Counted from the first letter of the stretch, positions 8,887 to 17,833 are shown. The stretch: 64,000 nt of DNA from Facklamia languida CCUG 37842 (GCF_000245795.1 NZ_JH601133.1:491288-555287), one strand, 5' to 3'. Translations and numbers: made by a program. Notes: generated by a model not told the origin, from the letters alone.

Positions 8887-10299
8887 CTAGTTAAAATTCC
8901 AAAGTTCAGGTGAACGCTTAATAGATAAGGCATCTTGTATTGTCGGATATTGCACCCACAAAGCCATTAGCCCCAATAGAATGATCCCAATCAATCGATA
9001 GGAGGCATCTAAAGTATTCAGATAAGCTGCTAAGACCATCAATAGAACTGATAGAAGATGCTTTCTTTGACTAAAATAAAAACCTGTTTGTCTAGAGAAA
9101 TATGTTCGCGCTAAATAGAAGATAATATAAGCACCACAAGATGCACTCGCCGCCCCTAAAGCGCCTAGATGTGGCGTCAGCCATAAGTTTAATCCAACAC
9201 TAGGAATTAAAGCTAGAAGAGAAACAAAGATATTAAAATATGTTTTTCGTGAAAAGACAATACCTAAAGTCGTTGTTTCAGATAGAGTGTACATAATATG
9301 TGGGAAACAGAGCAAGCCTAAAATATATTTGGCGGGTTCATAAGAAGGTCCTAAAATAACCATAATGACCGGCCTGAAGATTAAGATACCAAAATAAATA
9401 CCCGTTAAAATAAAAAGTAAAGCATCGGATATAAATTTAAAATGCTTAATCGATTTGTCCTCATCATACCAGCGATAAGCCGTCGGGGTCCAAAAGGTCG
9501 TAAAGGCGGTTTTAAAGATTCCAATTAGATTCACAATATTTATCCCCGCAGTATATATCCCCAATTCCACCTTAGTCGAAATCGAATTAAGCATAATATT
9601 ATCAATCATATTCAGGGTTGCATTCAAGGACATAGCGATCATGAGGGGCAAACCAAAAGCAAATAATTGCTTCATTAAGGTTTGATCAAAGTTGAAACCA
9701 CTTAAATCAAAGAACTGCCGGTATCGAAGGAATAGAAAGAGGTCAACTAACAATTGACCAATAATCATCCCATAGACAATCACTTTAAAGTCACGTAATC
9801 CTAGGAAGATCAACCCAATCGAACAAATAAAAATAGACAATTTAAGTAAGATCGTAAAAAAAGAATACTCCCTCGCTCTTTCTTCCATCCGAATTAATAG
9901 AAGCACAAAACGTTCGACAATCATTGCGATGAGTAGCACACCACTCCACATAACAACGTAACCATATTGGCGACTCGCAAAAAGCCACTCTGCAATCGGT
10001 TCATTAAAAAAGAAAAGACCAGCCGAAAAAATAAGACCTAATAGCAAGGGAATCAATAAGGCCTGTTGAAAGAGATGCTTTTTGTCTTTAAGTTGATGGT
10101 ATTCTCGAGAAAAAGCCTGGTCCAAACCTAAATATAAAAAGTTTGGAATATTGAGCATGAGGGTTCTAAAATTTCCTGATACACCATACTGATCAACTAG
10201 CATCAAGCGGGTCAGTATTGGAATTTGGATAATCGAAATAAGTGCCCCGATAATCGGTCCAATCGAAAAACCCATCAACCTTTTCAAAAAATTCTTCAT
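8887..10299 (-). CDS. polysaccharide flippase, Wzx/TuaB-like (MOP superfamily)
   Basis: A 470-aa membrane protein with about 12-14 hydrophobic helices. It starts with the amphipathic-then-hydrophobic segment typical of Wzx (GFSIGPIIGALISIIQIPIL) and has the family YGVSGNF motif near residue 38. It is expected to flip undecaprenyl-linked repeat units to the outer leaflet. The ATG at 10299 follows AGTAGGAG, where TAG is the stop of the preceding glycosyltransferase. The 3' end leads into the polymerase through a TAG stop fused to AGGAAGGAG. Confidence 0.88.
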   Translation of the reverse strand: MKNFLKRLMGFSIGPIIGALISIIQIPILTRLMLVDQYGVSGNFRTLMLNIPNFLYLGLDQAFSREYHQLKDKKHLFQQALLIPLLLGLIFSAGLFFFNEPIAEWLFASRQYGYVVMWSGVLLIAMIVERFVLLLIRMEERAREYSFFTILLKLSIFICSIGLIFLGLRDFKVIVYGMIIGQLLVDLFLFLRYRQFFDLSGFNFDQTLMKQLFAFGLPLMIAMSLNATLNMIDNIMLNSISTKVELGIYTAGINIVNLIGIFKTAFTTFWTPTAYRWYDEDKSIKHFKFISDALLFILTGIYFGILIFRPVIMVILGPSYEPAKYILGLLCFPHIMYTLSETTTLGIVFSRKTYFNIFVSLLALIPSVGLNLWLTPHLGALGAASASCGAYIIFYLARTYFSRQTGFYFSQRKHLLSVLLMVLAAYLNTLDASYRLIGIILLGLMALWVQYPTIQDALSIKRSPELWNFN

Positions 10300-10307
10300 A
10301 ATAACTC

Positions 10308-11477
10308 CTACTCTATTGGGAAACGACTGATTTGATAATCCAAAACCTGTCGATAGATAGCACAGGCAGCTTGGTCAGAGAAGGCGTGTGAATGTACCGC
10401 TTGAGAGCGTGCCTGGTTACTCACTTGAACCTTGTTATTCTGATCAATCAGCTTGATTAATTCCTTGTACCACACGGCTTCACCTGTTTCAAGAGAGAGC
10501 TGCTTTACTAGGCCTAAGCCAAGGTCGACCTCCGGTACCACCTGATCACTCGTCAAGACAGGAATCCCTGCTGCTTGTGCTTCAACAGCAACTGTCCCAA
10601 AACCTTCTGCAAATGAAGGCATGATTAGTGCGTCTAACCCAAGCATGAGCGCTTCAATCGGACTGACTCGACCAAGTAAGCGAACCGAATCAGTCAATTC
10701 TTTTTGGATTATTTGCTGTCCCAACTGCTCCTTCAAAGGGCCTTCGCCAGCTACCAACAGATGGAGAGGCCGTCCTTTATTTTGACTGTATTGAACTAGG
10801 TTGAGAGTGAAGGCATGATTCTTAATCGGCACTAGCCTGCCCACTTGACCAATTAAAATTTCCTGATTGCCTGCTGCATATCGCCTACGAAGCGCTTGCT
10901 TAATAGCTTGTTGATCTTCTGGGGCCCGCATAAACTGGTCAGGGGAGATGGAATTTGGTATGACTACCCGTGCCCCATGTTCTTGAGAACCAAAAAGTGA
11001 ATCGATTGCCTGGAGCGAACATCCCAATGGAAGGCGTGAAAGGTGACGGTTTATTTTCTGGTCAATCCTTCGCTTATATTGAGTTGACCGAGACGTCACC
11101 TCACTTGGATATAAATAATGGGCGTGGATATAAAAATCTTTCTCCAGACCAGGTTGAAAATGTTTCACCAGCTGATAGTAGGCCCATGCACGATAACCTG
11201 AAACATGACAATGAACAGCATCGTAACGATACTTCTTGAGAGGAAGCTCCATTGATTTTGAATAAGACTGCCAGCCTTCTCTCTTAGGATTATTTAAGCG
11301 AAAGACGGCTCCTCCCGTCTTATGAATGATTTCATCAAAAATATCGGGGGTATCACTATAAGTCGCCACATCAAAAATTAAGTTTTGTTCCTTTGCAGAG
11401 CGAGCCAAATTATAAATAAAAGTTGAAATGCCTCCTCCATAGGATGACATGATATGCAGAATCCGCTTTTCTTTCAA
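10308..11477 (-). CDS. GT4 glycosyltransferase (polysaccharide cluster)
   Basis: A GT-B-fold family 4 glycosyltransferase of about 389 aa. The N-terminal RILHIMSSYGGGISTFIYNLA binds the acceptor side, and the C-terminal half holds VGRLVPIKNH and the donor-binding PSFAEGFGTVAVEAQAAG motif (E-x7-E). It probably adds one sugar of the repeat unit and could occupy the TuaC position. The TTG start at 11477, six bases after GGAAGGAGGAG, is preferred over an ATG-type start at 11537 that would overlap the end of galE. There is a 16-bp gap to galE. Confidence 0.85.
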   Translation of the reverse strand: MKEKRILHIMSSYGGGISTFIYNLARSAKEQNLIFDVATYSDTPDIFDEIIHKTGGAVFRLNNPKREGWQSYSKSMELPLKKYRYDAVHCHVSGYRAWAYYQLVKHFQPGLEKDFYIHAHYLYPSEVTSRSTQYKRRIDQKINRHLSRLPLGCSLQAIDSLFGSQEHGARVVIPNSISPDQFMRAPEDQQAIKQALRRRYAAGNQEILIGQVGRLVPIKNHAFTLNLVQYSQNKGRPLHLLVAGEGPLKEQLGQQIIQKELTDSVRLLGRVSPIEALMLGLDALIMPSFAEGFGTVAVEAQAAGIPVLTSDQVVPEVDLGLGLVKQLSLETGEAVWYKELIKLIDQNNKVQVSNQARSQAVHSHAFSDQAACAIYRQVLDYQISRFPIE

Positions 11478-11493
11478 AGCCCGCTCCTCCTTC

Positions 11494-12507
11494 CTAGTTA
11501 TAATTGCTAGATTGCTGACACTGCCAATTCCAAGCATCTCGGCACATTGTCAACAGGTCGCGTTCCGCCTGCCAGTGCAACTCTTTTCGAGCTTTAGAGG
11601 GATCAGCATAAGCGATCGCAATATCTCCCTCTCTACGATCCACTACTCGATACGGAACCTCTACTTGGTTTACTTCTTCGAAGGCCTTGATAAGATCTAA
11701 AACACTATATCCTTGACCTGTTCCAAGATTATAGATAGCTAAGCCTGTATTGTTAAGATTGGTTTCAATCGCTTTAACATGTCCAATTGCTAAGTCCACC
11801 ACATGAATGTAGTCGCGAACACCTGTACCATCATGTGTATCATAATCATCACCAAAGACTTTCAATTCAGGATGATCGCCAATCGCCACTTGTGTGAGAT
11901 AAGGCATCAGATTATTAGGAATACCTTGTGGATCTTCGCCTAATAGCCCTGACTTGTGAGCACCGATTGGATTAAAATAACGCAATGAGGTGATCGACCA
12001 AGAAGGATCCGCCACGACGAGATCCTGCAGCATCTGTTCAATCACTAATTTTGTGTAGCCATATGGGTTACTAGCTGTGCCAATCGGCATCGTTTCATTA
12101 AATGGTACGGGGTTGTCTGAGCCATAAACCGTAGCGGATGATGAGAAAATTAAATGCTTCACCTCAAATTGATTCATCACCTCTAGCAATGAAACTGTTC
12201 CTCCAATATTGTTGTGGTAATACTTCAAGGGGGAAACAACCGATTCGCCAACTGCCTTATAACCTGCGAGATGGATTACCATTTGGACATCGTGGTCTGA
12301 GAAAATATCCGCCATGCTCGGTTGGTCTAAGATATCTTTTTGATAAAAAATAGGTCGACGTCCAGCAATGGTCTCAATTCGATCGATAACTTCAGCTTTG
12401 GAGTTCGATAGATTATCAACCACAATAACCTCTCGCCCCTGCTCCAAAAGCTCTACCACAATGTGACTGCCAATATAACCAGCCCCACCTGTAACGAGTA
12501 TTGCCAT
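11494..12507 (-). CDS. galE: UDP-glucose 4-epimerase
   Basis: A 337-aa extended short-chain dehydrogenase interconverting UDP-Glc/UDP-Gal, and in some members UDP-GlcNAc/UDP-GalNAc. The NAD-binding GGAGYIGSH is at residues 7-15, the catalytic Ser/Thr segment is FSSSATVYG and the catalytic pair is YGYTK (YxxxK). The ATG at 12507 has a perfect AGGAGG eight bases upstream; the ATG at 12522 is part of that ribosome-binding site. It is the first gene of the minus-strand polysaccharide run and so probably supplies its activated sugar. A strong -10 lies 37 bp upstream. Confidence 0.93.
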   Translation of the reverse strand: MAILVTGGAGYIGSHIVVELLEQGREVIVVDNLSNSKAEVIDRIETIAGRRPIFYQKDILDQPSMADIFSDHDVQMVIHLAGYKAVGESVVSPLKYYHNNIGGTVSLLEVMNQFEVKHLIFSSSATVYGSDNPVPFNETMPIGTASNPYGYTKLVIEQMLQDLVVADPSWSITSLRYFNPIGAHKSGLLGEDPQGIPNNLMPYLTQVAIGDHPELKVFGDDYDTHDGTGVRDYIHVVDLAIGHVKAIETNLNNTGLAIYNLGTGQGYSVLDLIKAFEEVNQVEVPYRVVDRREGDIAIAYADPSKARKELHWQAERDLLTMCRDAWNWQCQQSSNYN

Positions 12508-12543
12508 GTTAACCTCCTTCATAGATTGCTAAACTTTTTGACC

Positions 12544-12549
12544 ATTATA
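12544..12549 (-). promoter_or_regulatory. -10 box of the galE/polysaccharide operon
   Basis: TATAAT on the minus strand (12549-12544) with a weak -35. The whole 12508-12671 gap was read for TTTACA-type PhoP repeats and none are present, which contrasts with the promoters at 19.2 and 56.0 kb. Confidence 0.6.
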
Positions 12550-12622
12550 GCACATTCAACTCTGCTTTTTAGAGCGTTCATAATTTCTTCTAACTTATCG
12601 AGCATTTATGAATGGGGTTTGC

Positions 12623-12628
12623 TATAAT
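12623..12628 (+). promoter_or_regulatory. -10 box of the flavodoxin operon
   Basis: TATAAT at 12623-12628 on the plus strand, 43 bp before the TTG start of the flavodoxin gene and divergent from galE. The -35 is weak. Confidence 0.6.
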
Positions 12629-12671
12629 AACTACATCAAGTAAACGTTTTTTCTGATGAGGAGGAGATAAA

Positions 12672-13121
12672 TTGGCAGAAGCACTGATTATTTTCGCCAG
12701 TTTAACTGGAAATACTGAAGAAATGGCTGACATCGTAGCCAACCGACTTGAGGAAAAAGGCATCACAACAGATGTCTTAGAGGTTTCTCAAGCTGAAGCA
12801 GAAGATTTTCTTGATTATGATGCCTGCTTAATTGGTTCATATACATATGGAGTCGATGGGATCTTGCCTGATGAAATGCTCGATTTTTATGACGACCTCG
12901 TGCAACTTGATTTATCTGGTAAAGTGTTCGGTGTCTTTGGTTCAGGAGATACCTATTACGAATACTTCTGCGCCGCAGTCGATCACTTCGAGAAAGCCTT
13001 CCTATCTATTGGGGCAAAACCTGGAGGGGCAACCTGTAAGATTAACTTAAATGCCGAAGAGGAAGACATTCAGAAACTTTATGCCCTAGCAGATGGCATT
13101 GCATCCCATATTGAAGCTTAA
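12672..13121 (+). CDS. flavodoxin
   Basis: A 149-aa short-chain flavodoxin that binds FMN and carries single electrons in the cytosol. The phosphate-binding loop SLTGNTEEMA is at residues 10-19, the first isoalloxazine loop contains SYTYG (about 57-61) and the second GSGDTYYEYFC (about 91-101). The start codon is TTG at 12672 behind GAGGAG; no ATG lies nearby in frame. It is first in a four-gene plus-strand run (M29 peptidase, small membrane protein, GT4), whose members have no obvious common pathway. Confidence 0.92.
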   Translation: MAEALIIFASLTGNTEEMADIVANRLEEKGITTDVLEVSQAEAEDFLDYDACLIGSYTYGVDGILPDEMLDFYDDLVQLDLSGKVFGVFGSGDTYYEYFCAAVDHFEKAFLSIGAKPGGATCKINLNAEEEDIQKLYALADGIASHIEA

Positions 13122-13150
13122 AATAATCAAATAAGAAAGAGGAGAAATAA

Positions 13151-14389
13151 ATGACTTTAGAAAATTTTGAAACTTTGTTAAAAAAATATGCTGATTTAAT
13201 GATTCATAAAGGAATTGCAGTCAAAGAGGGAGATTATGTCTTATTGAATGCAAACATCAACCAGGCTCCTTTGGCGCGACTGATTACCGAAGCAGCTTAT
13301 CAAGCAGGGGCTGCATATGTGAAAGTCAATTGGTCGGATGATGCCTTGAGTCGTTTAAATTATACCTACCGTAGCCTGGAAAATCTGCAAGAAGTTCCTC
13401 AATACTTGATTGATGAAGGACATTATTTCGTGGAAAAACGGGCTAAACGCATCTCACTAGTTTCACGTGATCCCAACGCCTTAAAAGGGATCGACCCTAA
13501 CAAAATTAACGCAAGTAATCGTGCCTTCTCAAACGCTCTAGAAGAAGTACGAAACGCGACTCAATCAAACAAGGTCTCTTGGCTAGTAGTGGCTGGCGCT
13601 AGTCAAGAATGGGCTGCGCTAGTCTTCCCAGACAAATCACCAGAAGACCAAATCGATGCTTTATGGGATCAAATTTTTAAGACGACTCGAATTTATGAAG
13701 CAGACCCAATCAAGGCTTGGGAAGAACATGAGAACCGGTTAAATGAGAAGGCAGCCTTCTTAAATGACCACCAATTCGATGCGCTACACTATACTGGCCC
13801 TGGTACTGACCTCACCATCGGTCTCCCCAAAAACCATATCTGGGAGAGCGCTGGTTCGACAAACGAAAAAGGTGAAGTTTTTATTGCCAATATGCCAACT
13901 GAGGAAGTCTTTACTGCCCCTGATTCAAGAAGAGCAGATGGTTACATCTCAGCGTCTAAACCACTCGCACATGGTGGCGTCGTGATCGATGGCATGAAAT
14001 TCACCTTCAAAGACGGAAAGGTTGTTGAGGCCAGTGCAAGCGAAGGTGAAGAAACCTTGATCAAATTAATTGAAGAAAATGAAGGTTCCGCTTCCCTTGG
14101 CGAAGTGGCTCTCGTCCCTCATCAATCTCCCATTTCTCAATCTGGCATCATCTTCTTTAATACCTTGTTTGATGAAAATGCCTCAAACCATATCGCTCTA
14201 GGACAAGCTTATGCTTCTTCAGTCCAAGGGGGCACTCAGATGACTCAGGAAGAATTAGCACAAGCAGGCCTCAACCGCTCTAATGTCCATGTTGACTTTA
14301 TGGTTGGTAACGCCGAAATGAACGTTGATGGTATCACTGAAGATGGCCAAAGAATTCCAATTTTCCGTAATGGTGAATGGGCCATTTAA
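13151..14389 (+). CDS. M29 family aminopeptidase (PepS/AmpS type)
   Basis: A 412-aa cytosolic metallo-aminopeptidase of the thermophilic M29 family, releasing N-terminal residues from peptides. Metal-ligand regions typical of the family are visible: GLPKNHIWESAGS, the EEVFTAPD segment and the C-terminal SNVHVDFMVG with its His and Asp. Length matches the family (about 410). The ATG is preceded by AGAGGAG. It is 29 bp after the flavodoxin gene. Confidence 0.92.
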   Translation: MTLENFETLLKKYADLMIHKGIAVKEGDYVLLNANINQAPLARLITEAAYQAGAAYVKVNWSDDALSRLNYTYRSLENLQEVPQYLIDEGHYFVEKRAKRISLVSRDPNALKGIDPNKINASNRAFSNALEEVRNATQSNKVSWLVVAGASQEWAALVFPDKSPEDQIDALWDQIFKTTRIYEADPIKAWEEHENRLNEKAAFLNDHQFDALHYTGPGTDLTIGLPKNHIWESAGSTNEKGEVFIANMPTEEVFTAPDSRRADGYISASKPLAHGGVVIDGMKFTFKDGKVVEASASEGEETLIKLIEENEGSASLGEVALVPHQSPISQSGIIFFNTLFDENASNHIALGQAYASSVQGGTQMTQEELAQAGLNRSNVHVDFMVGNAEMNVDGITEDGQRIPIFRNGEWAI

Positions 14390-14407
14390 TAGATGAGGAG
14401 GTCCATA

Positions 14408-14677
14408 ATGGCAAGAGAAGAAGAACTGAATTCTAAAATTGAAAGAGAAATCACCAAACAAATTCAAGAATTCGATCGACGAGTCGACCGGACAGGTTGG
14501 CCGATCTTAATCATTGGCATCATTGTCCTCTTCCTCCTTATCTATTTATTAACAAACTTGTTTAGTATTCCCACAAACAAGCAAAATGGAGGTTCTCATC
14601 ATGCGGTCGATGAAAGAATTGAAAGGCTTGAAAATCGAGTGAGCTCACTTGAAGATCAACTCAAGACCTCTGAGTAG
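14408..14677 (+). CDS. small single-pass membrane protein, unknown
   Basis: An 89-aa protein I do not recognise. It has a charged N-terminal helix (about 1-32), one strong membrane span (WPILIIGIIVLFLLIYLL, about 35-52) and a C-terminal heptad-like coiled coil (VDERIERLENRVSSLEDQL). The layout suggests a membrane-anchored oligomeric scaffold. I use the ATG at 14408 because GAGGAGG lies before it; the ATG at 14393 is part of that Shine-Dalgarno. It is 18 bp after the M29 gene and 10 bp before the GT4 gene, so the three are co-transcribed. Confidence 0.7.
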   Translation: MAREEELNSKIEREITKQIQEFDRRVDRTGWPILIIGIIVLFLLIYLLTNLFSIPTNKQNGGSHHAVDERIERLENRVSSLEDQLKTSE

Positions 14678-14687
14678 CGTGCAGTCT

Positions 14688-15815
14688 ATGAAGATACTCC
14701 ACATTAACTCCTATTTCTCAACCTCGCGATTATTTAGCAACCTCTATGAACGCCAAATTCAAAAAGGCCATGAGTTAACAGTCTATGTCCCAATTGCCTA
14801 TGAATATCCTAAAGACAAAATCGCTGCAAGCGGCGACTACACAGATATTGTGACAACTCACCACCAGTGGGATCGTCTTCTATTTCACTACAAGCACCGA
14901 AAAATTCTCAAAGATATCCTACAGCGCTATCCTATTGGTCGCTTCGATCTGATTCATGCGCATTCTCTTTTTTCCAATGGTTGGGTCGCACGCCAATTAT
15001 TCTTAAGCCATCAGATCCCTTATATCGTGGCCGTCCGAAATGCTGATGTCCGGACTTTCTTTCAAAAGGCACCCTGGCTACGGTCGGTCGGCCTCAATAT
15101 CATGCGCGACGCACAAGCAATTGTTTTTATTTCAGAGAATTCCTATAAAGAAGTCTTTGACCACTATGTGCCAGCAAAAGACCAAGAAGCTTTAAAAGCC
15201 AAGACTAAAGTGATCGCCAATGGGATCGATGATTATTGGCACTTAAATGCCTATGATCATAAAACAACCGATCTCCACCAGCCCTTAAGAATCATCTCAA
15301 CTGGCAAATTATTACCTGGTAAACGCTTTATACAGCTTGCTGAAATGGTACAGAATTTATCCTCTCAGATCGGCCCTATTGAATTTCACGTTGTCGGGCC
15401 AGACTGGGAACCCAAGATTGCCCAAGAATTAAGAGAAATGGATTTTGTGACCTATCACGGCCCGCTCGCCCCAAGTGAATTGGCCCAATTATATCGACAG
15501 ATGGATATTTTTGCGCTTTTATCCTATCCAGAAACCTTTGGACTAGTATACCCAGAAGCAATGAGCCAAGGCCTTCCCGTCATCTACACTCGAAATGAAG
15601 GCTTTGATTCCTTCTTTGATAATTATCAAGTAGGCGTCTCAGTGGATCGTTTTAGTCAAGAGGAATTTAATGAGGCTGTGACCTATATTTGCTCCCATTA
15701 CGCGGCCCTCGTGAAAGCAGCCGTTAAAGGAATCCATCCTTTTAAATGGGATCGAATTATTGAAGACTATGAACGCATCTATCACAAAGTTTTGATGACC
15801 GCATCAAGAAAATAA
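14688..15815 (+). CDS. GT4 glycosyltransferase
   Basis: A GT-B family 4 glycosyltransferase of about 375 aa. The N-terminus is MKILHINSYFSTS, with HAHSLFSNGW in the acceptor domain. The donor domain has TGKLLPGKRF and LLSYPETFGLVYPEAMSQG with the E-x7-E pair. Substrates are unknown. It is separated from the main polysaccharide cluster by three genes and lies on the other strand, so it may serve a different glycan. An upstream in-frame TTG at 14649 would overlap the membrane-protein gene; 14688 fits family N-termini better although its Shine-Dalgarno is weak. Confidence 0.82.
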   Translation: MKILHINSYFSTSRLFSNLYERQIQKGHELTVYVPIAYEYPKDKIAASGDYTDIVTTHHQWDRLLFHYKHRKILKDILQRYPIGRFDLIHAHSLFSNGWVARQLFLSHQIPYIVAVRNADVRTFFQKAPWLRSVGLNIMRDAQAIVFISENSYKEVFDHYVPAKDQEALKAKTKVIANGIDDYWHLNAYDHKTTDLHQPLRIISTGKLLPGKRFIQLAEMVQNLSSQIGPIEFHVVGPDWEPKIAQELREMDFVTYHGPLAPSELAQLYRQMDIFALLSYPETFGLVYPEAMSQGLPVIYTRNEGFDSFFDNYQVGVSVDRFSQEEFNEAVTYICSHYAALVKAAVKGIHPFKWDRIIEDYERIYHKVLMTASRK

Positions 15816-15818
15816 AGT

Positions 15819-15898
15819 AAAAAGTCTTACACTCCCTATTTGATTCAAGTTCGCCCATGATAGGCGGCCTACAATCAAGCAGGAGGTAAGACTTTTTT
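15819..15898. terminator. long compound hairpin between convergent genes
   Basis: AAAAAGTCTTAC (15819-15830) pairs with GTAAGACTTTTTT (15886-15898). Inside, CTCC/GGAG, TTGATT (15840-15845)/AATCAA (15873-15878) and GCC/GGC extend an imperfect stem. T-runs on both sides make it a bidirectional terminator for the plus-strand GT4 gene and the minus-strand map gene. Confidence 0.8.
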
Positions 15899-15915
15899 GG
15901 TCGATAGCCCTCTTT

Positions 15916-16668
15916 TTAATCAATTTGTTGTGTCATAATCTTCGGTCCATCCGCCGTAATGACTAAAGAATGCTCGTATTGCGCGCAATAGCCACCATCC
16001 CGGGTGCGAGCAGTCCATCCATTGGCATCCATTTTCATTTTCCAGCTTCCGGTTGTTACCATCGGCTCAATGGTAAGGGTCATTCCTTCTTTTAATCTCA
16101 AGCCCTTTCCTGGTTGACCATAATGAGGAACAGCTGGATCCTCGTGGATCGTTGGGCCAATACCATGGCCGATAAAATCCCGTACCACTCCAAATCCTTG
16201 TCCTTCAACATAGCTTTGAATGGCATGGCCAATATCACCAATGCGATTTCCTACCCTTGCTTGCTCAATCCCCAGATATAAGGCCCGCTCCGTTACTTCC
16301 ATTAATCGTTGATGGTCTTCGCTTACTTCGCCTACCGCATAACACCAGCAGGAATCCGAAATTCCCCCATCTAGATCAACACAAAAATCTACCTTGACAA
16401 TATCTCCCGACTTTAAAGCATAGTCTGAGGGGAAGCCATGACAGATCTCATCATTGACACTCGTACACGTCGCAAAGCGATATCCCTCATACCCAATCTG
16501 GGCAGCCACACCTCCTGCCTCTTCGATAGACTTTTGAACAAACTGGTCAATTTGCGCTGTTGTCACACCCACTTTGATAAAATCTCGCAGCGCTACATGG
16601 ATTCCTGCTAAGACTTTTCCTGAGTCAGTCATTGCTTGAATTTCTCTTTCTGATTTTAATGTGATCAT
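15916..16668 (-). CDS. map: methionine aminopeptidase, type I
   Basis: A 250-aa cytosolic metalloenzyme removing the initiator Met from new proteins. The type I metal ligands can be followed: Asp in KVDFCVDLDGG and SDSC, His in GHGIGPTIHEDP, Glu in TIEPMV and Glu in YEHSLVITADGP. There is no N-terminal SH3-like extension. The start ATG at 16668 has AGAAGGTAGG upstream. The thioesterase gene ends 18 bp before it on the same strand. Confidence 0.95.
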   Translation of the reverse strand: MITLKSEREIQAMTDSGKVLAGIHVALRDFIKVGVTTAQIDQFVQKSIEEAGGVAAQIGYEGYRFATCTSVNDEICHGFPSDYALKSGDIVKVDFCVDLDGGISDSCWCYAVGEVSEDHQRLMEVTERALYLGIEQARVGNRIGDIGHAIQSYVEGQGFGVVRDFIGHGIGPTIHEDPAVPHYGQPGKGLRLKEGMTLTIEPMVTTGSWKMKMDANGWTARTRDGGYCAQYEHSLVITADGPKIMTQQID

Positions 16669-16686
16669 TTTTTACCTACCTTCTTT

Positions 16687-17469
16687 TCAATTAGCTAAAC
16701 ACCATTTAGTGACCACGCGACACGCTTCCTCTTGAGTCGTTTGATTCAGGAAGGTTTGGACACTGACTATATGGTCTGCTTCTTTCTTACTATCATCCAG
16801 ATAATTTAATAACTTCACTTGATGATCAGGCAATATTTCATGACCATATTTAATTGAGATTTGTTTAAGTTGATAGTCTGGATGCATTAGTTGATCCATA
16901 GCCTGGAAGGCCCAACGGATATATACGAGATTGTTAACGTGTTGATTATTATCAATATCTTCTTCGCCTATTTGACAATTCTCTTCATTATTGAGGGATA
17001 AGTGATCGCTTTCCAATACACGCTTAAAATTTTGATCGAGCCGCTTATCAACTAAACAATACACCTCAAGCTTCTGATAGGGGATTGTCACCATCCGTCG
17101 AGTCAGAAGATTGAGAGCAGCGAATTGAATCTGAAACTCCATGACTAACTGCGATGATTGCCAAATGCCAAACCATCTATTAACAAAAAAACGATTGGCC
17201 TTGGAAACCCGCGTCTCAATCACGACGTATTTTCCTTCATCTGGCACTTTAATGATCTGACCCATATTTTGTGTAATAATCCAAGTCAGATCATCCGGTA
17301 AGAAAGGTGCTCCTAATTGATCATTAAGACACCGATCATGGTTAGTGGATGTCTCAAGAATCTTGGATATCAATAAGTCATAATTAAAAGAGTTCGATGT
17401 TTTATCTTTAAAAAAGTTTGAATCAATTAAAAACATTTGACTGAAACTTTGATCAATTCTTCCTTCCAT
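16687..17469 (-). CDS. acyl-ACP thioesterase (double hotdog)
   Basis: A 260-aa cytosolic acyl-ACP thioesterase releasing fatty acids from acyl carrier protein. The second hotdog domain has the family signature DIDNNQHVNNLVYIRW (about residues 170-186), with the catalytic Asn and His. The Cys/Glu region near EEACRVVTKW at the C-terminus is consistent with FatA-type enzymes of Gram-positives. The ATG at 17469 follows AAGAGGTG; the GTG three codons upstream lies inside that site. It probably tunes membrane acyl composition or exogenous fatty-acid handling. Confidence 0.85.
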   Translation of the reverse strand: MEGRIDQSFSQMFLIDSNFFKDKTSNSFNYDLLISKILETSTNHDRCLNDQLGAPFLPDDLTWIITQNMGQIIKVPDEGKYVVIETRVSKANRFFVNRWFGIWQSSQLVMEFQIQFAALNLLTRRMVTIPYQKLEVYCLVDKRLDQNFKRVLESDHLSLNNEENCQIGEEDIDNNQHVNNLVYIRWAFQAMDQLMHPDYQLKQISIKYGHEILPDHQVKLLNYLDDSKKEADHIVSVQTFLNQTTQEEACRVVTKWCLAN

Positions 17470-17530
17470 CTGGTTCACCTCTTGAAAATTATAACAAACT
17501 ATCTCCCGTTAATGAACCTCAGACTATAAT

Positions 17531-17561
17531 AAAAAGGACTAAGCCTGAAAGCTTAGTCCTT
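17531..17561 (-). terminator. terminator after the GlsB-type gene
   Basis: AAGGACTAAGC (17534-17544) pairs with GCTTAGTCCTT (17551-17561) across a 6-nt loop, with a T-run on the minus strand. Confidence 0.88.
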
Positions 17562-17584
17562 CATCATTTCATCGATTCTTTTAA

Positions 17585-17833
17585 CTATTTATTTTTTTGT
17601 TTAAGAATAAATGACACAACTGCGATTAAAATAATCGCACCAATTAATGCTGGGAAGATATAAACGCTACCCCATTGCGGACCAAACGTTCCTAGGAATT
17701 GGCCACCTACCCATGAGCCAAGGATACCTGCGATGATGTTTCCAATCACACCACCAGGAATATCTTTACCCATAATCAATCCAGCTAGCCAACCAATGAT
17801 CCCACCAACAATTAAAGTAACAATTAATTCCAT
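17585..17833 (-). CDS. GlsB/YeaQ/YmgE family small membrane protein
   Basis: An 82-aa protein of three hydrophobic segments with the family GG(I/V)IGWLAG-LIMGKD and GNIIAGILGSWVGG glycine-rich motifs (transglycosylase-associated protein family). Members are stress-associated inner-membrane proteins of undefined biochemical role. The start ATG at 17833 follows AGAAGG. It has its own likely promoter (TATAAA at about 17870) and terminator, so it is a single-gene unit. Confidence 0.88.
   Translation of the reverse strand: MELIVTLIVGGIIGWLAGLIMGKDIPGGVIGNIIAGILGSWVGGQFLGTFGPQWGSVYIFPALIGAIILIAVVSFILKQKNK

Noticed and set aside
12508-12671. PhoP box expected before the tua-like operon
   Set aside because: Read on both strands; only an isolated TTTACT is present, with no 11-bp-pitch repeats.
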